64,000 bases of DNA from Membranipora membranacea (taxonomy: Eukaryota; Bryozoa; Gymnolaemata; Cheilostomatida; Membraniporidae), in assembly GCA_914767715.1 (NCBI GenBank), contig OU612074.1:14182062-14246061 (forward strand), read 5' to 3'. The number at the start of each line of letters is the position of its first letter. The stretch's first letter is position 1. Under the pieces are notes generated by a model, which saw only the letters and a program-made list of their open reading frames with translations, ran no database searches and was not told the origin of the DNA. The position numbers and the translations under genes are program-made. Shown here piece after piece: positions 57,901-64,000 of the stretch.

Positions 57901-60900
57901 TACCACTTGTAGAGTAGACCATAACATTCAAGTCCTACAGTCAAATATAAGGGCTAGGAATGATTTAGCATTTTTTGATTGGATGCTGTTTGGATTGTGT
58001 GCCATGGTGTCACAATCTCCACACTGCACAATGATACCAGCGTTGACCGATTTGAACATTTTATATACCGTTGGAAAGCTGCTGAGCTACTGATCGCCAA
58101 TAGCTCATCAAAAACGTGATTGGATGACCTTGCGTCATTTTATCGGAGAAATGAGGCCGAAAAGGCTGTTTATAGCAAAGTGTATGTGAGAATTTTCAAA
58201 ATAAATTAGTCTGGCCTTAGTGCTGGACCTTTTGACAGCATGTTTGACGTTATTGATAAATGGCGCAAAATGTATCTACCTTTGGTGGTCTATGCTGATA
58301 TTGATACATTGGATATACTGCTGAAATTTGTGGTGTGTGTCATCCATTCTCCCTGGTGTCATTTAAACAGCAATGTAGTGGTAAAAAGCAAAAAATTGGG
58401 CCCTTTTTTATTCGAACTGTCTCAAACCGTTGCTTAAAATTTCGCATTATCATCAAAGTTAAAAAACCACACGCAATATGACGTGACGTAAAAAGCCATT
58501 TTGGCCTCATCAAATATTATTTTAAACCTAAAATTAAGATGAACTATGTCTCTAAGAATAAATGTAACCTGTTTAAAACTTTCTAGCAATCAATGTAGCG
58601 CAGTCATCCACTTTGCTCTAAACAGCTCATTTCTCTGATATGAAATGACACAACGTCATCCAATCACGTTTCTGATGAGCTATTAGCGATCAGTAGCTCA
58701 GCAGCTTTCCAACGGTATATAAAATGTCCAAATCGGTCAACGCTGGTATCATAACCTTAATGCTATCTTGCCATAGACTGTCACGCGGCTACTTTTTGAA
58801 AAGTAGCAACGTCACAAGACTAGTATTGCCATATTTGAGATAAAACCATGAAAGTCAGGGATCAAAGCGGGGAGGGGGGGGCGGGGGGGGGGGGGGGGGT
58901 GCGATCAAAGCCTGACCTATCAAAATATTCTTCATTTTTCACTAACATCTTGACTTTTAATGATACTGAAGTAAGATATTGTTGGTTATAGTTGGCTGTA
59001 TGGCTTCTATGAATGTATATGGGAATTTAGGTCGCTTGTCAAGATGAGGATCAGAAAATTATATCCGTTTGTAGTAGGCCTTAACAAATCATGAAGAGGT
59101 ATGAAAATGTTTTAGAAAACTTTTATAAAGTTATGAAACTGTGATTGTGAAAATTTTGATAGCGCTGCTTCTACACCCGTGTAAGTTTAGATTCAGAGCA
59201 GACTTTGCTTCTTCAGGTTATACTCTAATAAATACACCGGATTTTGGCATCAATTCTATTGAGGTGCAAATGGAAATTTTTCATAAACTGTCATAATATT
59301 GAGTGGGTGCATTTAAAATCAATTCCTATTTTGACAAAAGTTTCTAATTCAATAAAAACAGACGACATTGGAATCATCTGTGATCAAAGTTACTGTTACA
59401 TCGACCCTCTAGAGGGAGGGAGTTAATGGATTTTACTTTCACTTTTCTCTCGTACATTTGACCTTAGGAAGTCTGCCTAGATTCGACTTTATGCCAAGTT
59501 AGGAAAGATGATAACCAAAGGTGAAGAAGTAAGAGTAGAAACTTGAAATATTTCCAAAAATTTAATCTTTTTAATTTTCGGATATTCATAGCTATTGGTA
59601 GTCCTCATTATTGACTGTCAGTTTCATTTGGTTATAGTTTCAACGACTGACATATTTACCTGCAATCAGTATCATACAGCTAGTGGTGGAGAGTATCCAC
59701 ATACCCATCGACTCTGAGATATCATAATATTCCCTCATCTCGACGAGTATAATACCCAAAGATCTGATAACTCCTAATGTCACCGAGTATATCAAACATG
59801 ATACTACAATAAATATAGGACCATATACAGAAGCGTATACACAAACATTTACAAAAACATATATTATATGTAAACTATACAGTAATAAATAGAATCTGAA
59901 AACATTCCATAAGTCCTTGAGGAGTAAATGTAAGTCAGAATTAAGTTGGGGTGGGTGTGCGTTAAATGGTCGAACATCATCAAGTTGAGGGTTCTGCTTT
60001 ATGAAATGATGTCTTTAAACATTCAGAAGTTTAATATTAGTAGTGGCCTTAGCAGGACAATGATAGTCTGTTTTGTGTGTGGAAGGAACACTGGTGTTAA
60101 CCTAGCTTATAATTAAAATTATAATCAAAATATTTATCACTCATGGGATCCAATATGATAATACATATAACAGAAGTACAACAAAACTGCCTTGTAAAGG
60201 AAATTTAACCCAAAATTATAATTTTAAATTTTAAACTTTGGTGAAGTTATACAAAATTTCGTAACAAAGTTTCTTTTATCGGCAATACCAAAGTTCTCCA
60301 CATAAAATTTATCGACATCGGAAGTAGTATATAATTTTGTCGATCATTCGATATTGAAATTCTGTATATAAATAAATGAATATAGAAATAAGGAAATAAA
60401 TGTAATATGGTATATAAACTCACAGGCAGCCACAAACCAGGAGTACTTAGAATCGACAGGGTACTCTCTCACAGAGTTAGCTCTGGGACTTGATGATGTC
60501 ATCTTCTGTCCGTCAACTTCAGATTTGGACTTCTGCTCTAGGAAAGCTAAAAGAGAGACAGAGACTGATATTAGAATAATCTTCAATAGCATGCAGTGTG
60601 GGTTAATGTGGGTTAAAATCTCAAATTCTGGCTCTGTCCGAAGACTGAGAGATAAGGGCGCGGCCGCCATATTCGGCGCCAAGTTGCTCTCAGTTTGGAA
60701 GTAGGTCGGAGCACACCTGGGGCATCGCTTGAGCCCAGTATTCAGTAGACTGCAATTGGATTCAAACCCAAGACTTCCAACACTTTGCATATTAGAGGGT
60801 ATCTGCCTAACGATTCTCCCAAAAAAATATAATTTGTGAACCCTTCATTTCCACATAGGAAGAATTACGATGCAGAAGCAAAAACGGCTTTTTGGCCATC

Positions 60901-63192
60901 CTAGATGTTAATGCAGGGCGCCACATTACCTTTGAGTATTGTTGAAAACAAATTCAATTTCAACCATAAAAAATCCTATGATTTAAAAACAATTTTCCAA
61001 ATCATCTACCAGAGATTGAGTCCTAAAAAACTTATATCAGTAATCATACCTGTGCACCGGTCGAAGCTCAGAGTGAACTGAACATGAAAAATTAGAAACT
61101 TAACCTTTTATAGCAAATTCTGAGTAAAACTTGAAGGTTGGTAATGCACATTAATCAAAATTGTCATTAGTAAACCAAAGATAATAAATAAGACCAATTA
61201 AAAATAACAAAAAAATTATGATAATCAAGTTCCTTAATTTGGTTGAAATCGTCTCTAACTTGGCATATTGTAGAAAGGATATGTCCTTAATCAGGGATTT
61301 AAAATTATTTAAGGTCCAACAGGGTACAGAGTAACACTTTATGGTATCTCCTGGACAAAATTACCATAACAATTTACAAGAAGACCTAGTAATAAAGGTG
61401 TAAATTGAGATTCAGTGGGCAGAAAATAAGTATGAGAAGCGGGGTTAAAACAAGGTTAAATTATGAGAGGATATTTCTATGTAAAATATTGATTAGACTA
61501 AGTAAGATATGAGATGCTAGTAATGGCAGTAAATGTGTCTGTATATTACACACAAGCATTCAAACTCCAGGAACTTGGGCACTAGGCCCTCTGATCCTAT
61601 AGATTTCTAGCATGTCACATGTCCTCTTGACCCGTAATGGGGAGTAAATCTTATTTTTATTTGACACAGAAATAGGAGCAACACTTCAAGAAAAAATGAA
61701 CTCTAATTCAATCAAGAGACCTAATTGGGAAACTGCTTTCTTGATAGCAACCATTGGAGTGATTGCCACCAAGCAGCTGTCTCTAACAGTGACTGACAGC
61801 CCACTGGCCCAATTCAACTCTGATAAACCAATGTTCTATGATTCCCTGACCAAGCATTATATACGATAGTGTCACATCAAATATAAGAACTTAGGCAGTC
61901 TTAGCCTTGTCACGTAGCCAAAAGAAAATTGCCTGTTTGACAAGGCAAAGATAGTCTATGGTAATCTTTCATCTAATTATTATTTAACTAATCTCCAGAT
62001 GAGATTGGAATCAACACCCACATGCCCTCCGCTGGCACCGAACAACATACCCATAGCAACGGATTTGTTTGTCAACCAGTCATGCATAAAATGTGAATTA
62101 TCACGCTGGATCTAACTACAGGCAGATCAAAACACTAAATTAGTCCCATTACTATTACTGTTTATCTGAATAACACAGAATATCTAAGAAAAGGACGGAA
62201 ATATGTAAGTACCACTATCTTTAGCAAGGTGTAGGCAGGCACTGAAGTGAGGTAACTGTGACACAGTGAGGACAGACTAGATAAAAACAGCCGCTATGCA
62301 AAGACTAGTATATTTGACTGCACAAAGCTTCCTCTCACGTGCATTGTCCAGGTTAAATGCACACAATGTAGTGAACAAGGGGGCACACGACAACAACTGG
62401 TTACACTAACTACCGATGAGCTTCCATTCATTGTTTCAACTAAAGCCTAAATTATATAGTAGGAGGGCACCTGCATTTTACAAGCATGCACTGACTAAGC
62501 CTAAGTTAGTAAGTATCAACCTTCCATTGCAAAAGACTTGTGCCTAATCAAGGCCTAATGACTGGGTGCAACTCAGCTAAGGCCTACTGCCTGTGGACAT
62601 ACTTCTGAGTCAGTGGCAGGCAGCTGGTTGATCATGGACATTGGCAAAGTTAGTATACACATGCTTGTAACTTTTAGGGGGAGATGCTTAGGGCCCACAG
62701 GGACACATTAGCATACTGAACTCGCCGTACTTGGAATAGAACCAAAGACGCAATTAATGACTCCTTAAGGACCCCTTGTAGGGCCAAGTCAATGTATGTG
62801 TTCAAGTGAGGAGTGACTCCAAGTCCAGTCCTTGGTTCAAGCATTGAGTGACTGAGCCCTGAGTGAGCTGCAACTATGCACCATTGACATAGAATGTACA
62901 CAAATCTATCTAGGCCCTTGATCCAAACTTTCTCAGCCAGGTAGTGCAGAGCCACTGAGACTTGGAGACAATTTCAGACACAAGTCAAAGTGATTGGTTA
63001 TGGATTGAAAACTTCTTCTTGTTTTGTAGCTAATAAATAATTTATTAATTTTAATGTGTTAGTTAGTTGCTGCTAATTTCAGCATTGCCAGCTCTTCTTT
63101 TACTACTACTACTACCATATCAGATACTCACAGTGATGCTCACTCTCCTCAGATGAAGACCATCCAGTCTCCATCATCTTGTCTTCTTCCAT
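42981..63192 (-). CDS. Monocarboxylate-transporter-like MFS protein (SLC16 type), complete, 10 exons
   Basis: Exons in transcript order: 63132-63192, 60424-60546, 59660-59803, 57011-57151, 55405-55645, 54483-54621, 48165-48383, 47547-47739, 44692-44829, 42981-43171. They add up to 1590 nt (529 codons plus stop) with consistent phases and GT-AG borders. The hydrophobic profile fits 12 helices with a long basic/polar cytoplasmic loop (exons 6-7). Family marks: R-S-L-G-I-I-L-V-E after TM1, and Y-F-E-K-Q-R-A-T-A-I-G-L-A-S-A-G in TM5, the MCT signature. The TM1 signature, normally D-G-G-W-G-W, is degenerate (D-S-K-Y-S-W). SLC16 proteins carry monocarboxylates or related small solutes across the plasma membrane; the altered TM1 motif fits the orphan-type members, so the substrate is unknown. 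Confidence 0.94.
43674..44087. mobile_element. Foldback element with GGCTCG...AAGCGCTTAAAC arms
   Basis: The left arm (GGCTCG, TTTAAGCGCTTAAACTGTGTC) pairs with the right arm (GACACAGTTTATGCGCTTAAAC, CGAGCC) and inward GGTCTTTCAATTAG with CTAATTGAAAGACC; motifs are given in pieces. Inside are GATCGCTCA/TGAGCGATC palindromes and a GTGATAGTGAT tandem repeat. The left arm is split by the insertion at 43708-43785. It lies in intron 9 of the transporter gene. Confidence 0.8.
43708..43785. mobile_element. 77-bp palindromic element nested in the foldback arm
   Basis: GGATAGCTGATAGTAGCATT pairs with AATGCTACTACCAGTTATCC across a 15-nt loop region. The right arm of the host reads straight through (TGTGTCAGGGGGGTC in the reverse complement), so it gives the pre-insertion state. 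Confidence 0.8.
44163..44182. repeat. Poly(C) tract
   Basis: A run of about 16 C residues in transporter intron 9; poly(G) runs also occur near 38555 and 58866-58900. Confidence 0.9.
45098..45158. repeat. Perfect 21-bp inverted repeat with internal direct repeat
   Basis: Each arm is GATCATAGTG doubled with a leading G, separated by a 19-nt spacer (45119-45137). No mismatch between arms. Confidence 0.85.
45410..45496. repeat. Small palindromic element, TGGTAGT ends
   Basis: TGGTAGTGGTATTCAAC and ACCTTCCGAC pair with GTCGGAAGGTTGTTGATG and GAATACAACTACCA across about 25 nt. Confidence 0.65.
45935..46185 (+). mobile_element. hAT-like MITE family C, copy C3
   Basis: Starts CAGGGCCGTAGTGTAG and ends GAACTTTGTGCCTG; CACATT occurs immediately outside both ends (45928-45933 and 46186-46191). 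It shares TAGGGGAGGC, TTCAATTATAGC and CTAGGCCACTGTATTGAGC with the other copies. Confidence 0.75.
46259..46485. repeat. Imperfect tandem duplication, unit of about 115 bp
   Basis: Two units share TGTTTAC, AAATCACCAC, CCTGTGGGT, TATGTCACA and ATCAACACA in the same order at 46259-46375 and 46378-46485. Confidence 0.7.
48936..49006. mobile_element. Small palindromic MITE family D, copy 2
   Basis: AAGTTTGGTCCATTTTGCC pairs with GGTAAAATGGATCAA; same arms and GGAGGG core as the copy at 22302-22395. Confidence 0.65.
51199..51428 (-). mobile_element. hAT-like MITE family C, copy C4
   Basis: Inverse orientation: CAGGCCCGTA at the left, then CTAGGGGAGGCAGGGAGGC; ends AACGGCCTTG. It carries CCTCCCTTAGAAAGCT and GCCTCGGAATTTTGCCTCCC like its relatives. 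Confidence 0.7.
52233..52330 (-). mobile_element. hAT-like MITE family C, copy C5 (truncated)
   Basis: CAGGCCTGTAGTTCCAGGGG, then CTTCCCTAAAAAGCTAATTA and ATAATTGAATAATTCATGTC; similarity then stops. Confidence 0.6.
52640..52775 (+). pseudogene. Possible endonuclease fragment of a LINE
   Basis: A plus-strand frame reads H-K-F-I-L-L-G-D-C-N-I-N-W, resembling the G-D-x-N motif of LINE AP-type endonucleases. Only this motif supports the call. A CGAGTCTTTTGACTCG-type palindrome cluster follows at 52780-52860. Confidence 0.35.
52968..53206 (-). mobile_element. tRNA-derived SINE family A, copy A2 (best preserved)
   Basis: Minus-strand head has an A box TAGCTCAGTTGG (53200-53189) and B box GGGTTCGAATCCC (about 53148-53136), with the D-stem GCTC/GAGC intact. 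The would-be acceptor stem does not pair and the anticodon stem is disrupted, so it is not a working tRNA gene. The body (GGTCGGAGCACACCTGGG on the plus strand, GGCAAGGCCGC) is shared with A1 and A3, and the tail is A/T-rich (TTGATTAAAA). Confidence 0.8.
54483..54621 (-). CDS. SLC16-like exon 6: cytoplasmic loop
   Basis: Phase 2-0. It encodes a basic start (E-R-K-K-K-P), then a Ser/Thr/Asn-rich stretch with two similar segments, T-P-N-S-L-T-V-D and A-P-N-L-L-S-A-S. Loops between TM6 and TM7 are long and poorly conserved in SLC16 proteins, as here. Confidence 0.85.
55405..55645 (-). CDS. SLC16-like exon 5: TM4-TM6 with MCT signature
   Basis: Encodes Y-F-E-K-Q-R-A-T-A-I-G, A-G-A-G-I-G-T-F-Y-M-P-P-L, ending L-V-R-P-L-S-Y-W across the next junction. 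This is the most family-diagnostic exon of the transporter. Confidence 0.94.
56374..56947. mobile_element. MITE with 48-bp inverted termini and CTGGGA-tiled interior
   Basis: The ends (AACATAATGAGGCTGCAATC, TTGTCACCTAATGG at the left) recur inverted at the right (CCATTAGGTGACAA, GATTGCAGCCTCATTATGTT). The 300-bp interior at 56438-56800 holds about 20 copies of CTGGG or CCCAG, mostly as ATCTGGGA or TCCCAGA, in both orientations. Confidence 0.85.
57311..57500. mobile_element. Foldback family E, complete copy
   Basis: CAACC, ATAGCTAAATTTTGTGGATAG, AACATTGAGTCTC and AAAACTAGTT at the left pair with the inverted series AACTAG-like, GGGGAGACTTAATGTT, CCACAAAAAATTTAGCTAG and GGTTGG at the right (each piece 20 bases or less apart from spacing). 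Confidence 0.75.
57718..57775. repeat. GC/CpG-rich palindromic patch
   Basis: GATCGGCCGCCGAACGGTCG and CGACCGTCGCTCGCACACGCG-like sequence built from CGGCCGA and TCGGCCG units. It is strikingly GC-rich against an AT-rich intron. Confidence 0.75.
58032..58751. mobile_element. Foldback element with 120-bp inverted ends
   Basis: The left end TGATACCAGCGTTGACCGAT and onward for about 120 bp (CCGTTGGAAAGCTGCTGAGC, GTGATTGGATGAC, AGAAATGAG) is repeated inverted at the right end with about 90 percent identity by eye. The interior has a 65-codon open frame (58240-58437) with no recognised similarity. Confidence 0.85.
60424..60546 (-). CDS. SLC16-like exon 2: N-terminal tail into TM1
   Basis: Phase 1-1. 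A polar tail rich in Ser, Lys and Glu leads into Y-P-V-D-S-K-Y-S-W-F-V-A-A, the degenerate TM1 signature. SINE copy A3 lies about 110 nt upstream in transcript direction. Confidence 0.9.
60658..60800 (-). mobile_element. tRNA-derived SINE family A, copy A3 (degenerate)
   Basis: Plus-strand GGTCGGAGCACACCTGGGG, CAGTAGACTGCA and GGATTCAAACCCAAGAC match copy A2 in order. The A-box end is decayed. Confidence 0.65.
63132..63192 (-). CDS. SLC16-like exon 1: start codon
   Basis: ATG at 63192, then E-E-D-K-M-M-E-T-G and an acidic Ser/Glu stretch, donor T|GTGAGT in phase 1. Joined to exon 2 it gives one continuous cytoplasmic N-terminus. An upstream in-frame ATG was not seen. Confidence 0.85.
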
Positions 63193-64000
63193 TCTATCAG
63201 ACAATTATGACTGAATACTTAGTGAAATTGATTTAAAGTTTACATGATGAAAGAAGTGTGAACCAAAGAGTTGTATAAACTAGGTATTCAGTAACAATAG
63301 CCTTAGACTTTAAAGCTAAATAAAACCGCAGGACGGCTTTTGCTGTCAAAGGAATGGAATTAATCAGTAACAGTACTTTTGCTAAAACCTAGGTTATGCA
63401 ATCCTAATATTCAAATATGGTAGTTGTGTTCTCATGGGGTAAATGTGGGCAACTTCCAATTCCCATTTCTAATTAAATTTCACCAGGGAGGGTGGGATTT
63501 CACACTAGCAAGCCAGAGGGTCAAGTACCATTGGGCCACACTCCCATTAAGCTCAGTGAATCTCAGTCTTTTGTCTGTCTGTGAGACGCACACAATTGTC
63601 TTTTGTGAATGGATACAGGGTTGATGTGAGGTTAGAATTATATGTTGGTACGCCGCAGGAGGGCTTTCTGGCTGCTGATGAGTTGTGTCGTCTCTTTCGC
63701 CCATTCCTTCTGTGATGTCGCATGGAGTTGTAGTTGACTCCTGCTGTAGCTCTGTTGGATCGTGGTGAGCTTCTTGTAGCAACCGATAATAAAACCTATT
63801 TCTACTCCTGTATTTAAAATTTATGTCCCTGCCCTGATGCTGTTTACAACCTGTGTCCTTTTTCCTACTCCACTTGTTTCTTGGCGAGCACACCTCAAGC
63901 ATAACAGTTGAAACTTGAGATGTTTTATCAGTTGACCGTTTATATAAATCGTACCCCAAACAGGTACAAAATTAGCAAGGATTGCAATCTTTCACCAGAA
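63193..64000. other. 5' flank of the SLC16-like gene with SINE-like head
   Basis: On the minus strand, GAGTGTGGCCCAATGGTAC followed by GTGTGAAATCCCACCC (about 63550-63485) resembles decayed A and B boxes. A 159-codon minus-strand frame (63959-63480) runs over this region without any family signature and is probably fortuitous. Promoter elements could not be picked out. Confidence 0.4.

Noticed and set aside
58240-58437. A gene inside the 58.0-58.75 kb foldback
   Set aside because: 65 codons, no similarity recognised, and the region continues the inverted-repeat structure.
63480-63959. A 159-codon minus-strand gene
   Set aside because: No signature, low-complexity Gln/Thr/His content, overlap with a SINE-like head, and no splice or homology support.

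Overview
This is a stretch of AT-rich animal nuclear DNA. It carries three intron-rich protein genes, all on the minus strand, set in dense young repeat DNA. The evidence for an early-branching or otherwise non-vertebrate metazoan is a Wnt receptor of the Frizzled type, a huge mosaic antistasin/WAP protein of the kind common in marine invertebrates, consensus GT-AG introns with GTAAGT-like donors, a 5'-truncated LINE, tRNA-derived SINEs and many foldback/MITE elements. I cannot name the species or decide between sponge, cnidarian and other invertebrate lineages.

Layout. (1) 1-11479: 5' part of a Frizzled gene; its later exons lie beyond position 1. The first three coding exons give signal peptide, complete ten-cysteine CRD, linker and TM1-TM3; intron 1 is 9.8 kb. 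(2) 11480-18272: intergenic, with a decayed non-LTR retrotransposon (about 12745-14890) and a long foldback element (16376-16888). (3) 18273-41309: a secreted mosaic protein of about 1030-1050 residues built from 26 constitutive-looking exons plus a cluster of four candidate alternative last exons. Domain order: signal peptide, a novel CxC-x3-C-x11-CxCxC motif (once in exon 2, three times in exon 4), 19 antistasin-like domains nearly all on single phase 1-1 exons, two WAP-like domains, then a short tail ending in an I-G-N-x-P motif. (4) 42981-63192: a complete ten-exon MFS transporter of the monocarboxylate-transporter (SLC16) type, 529 residues, with every splice phase consistent. (5) 63193-64000: upstream flank with a degenerate SINE-like head and an unconvincing open frame.

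The introns hold at least eight families of small palindromic or inverted-repeat elements, some nested in one another. One nested insertion is a 30-bp perfect palindrome flanked by an exact 7-bp duplication. A large composite with 0.5-0.6 kb inverted arms built from 190-bp repeats spans about 49.55-54.28 kb. Two tRNA-derived SINE families and a MITE family with CAGGGCCGTAGT-type termini (five copies) are also present.

The genes have no obvious joint pathway: Frizzled receives Wnt signals at the plasma membrane, the antistasin/WAP protein is probably a secreted protease-inhibitor-like or matrix protein, and the SLC16-like protein is a plasma-membrane solute carrier. The most unusual item is the array of tandemly duplicated terminal exons at 18273-19937, all accepting the same splice phase and all ending in the same short motif. 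All exon models were built by reading splice sites and frames by eye; no database search or transcript evidence was available.
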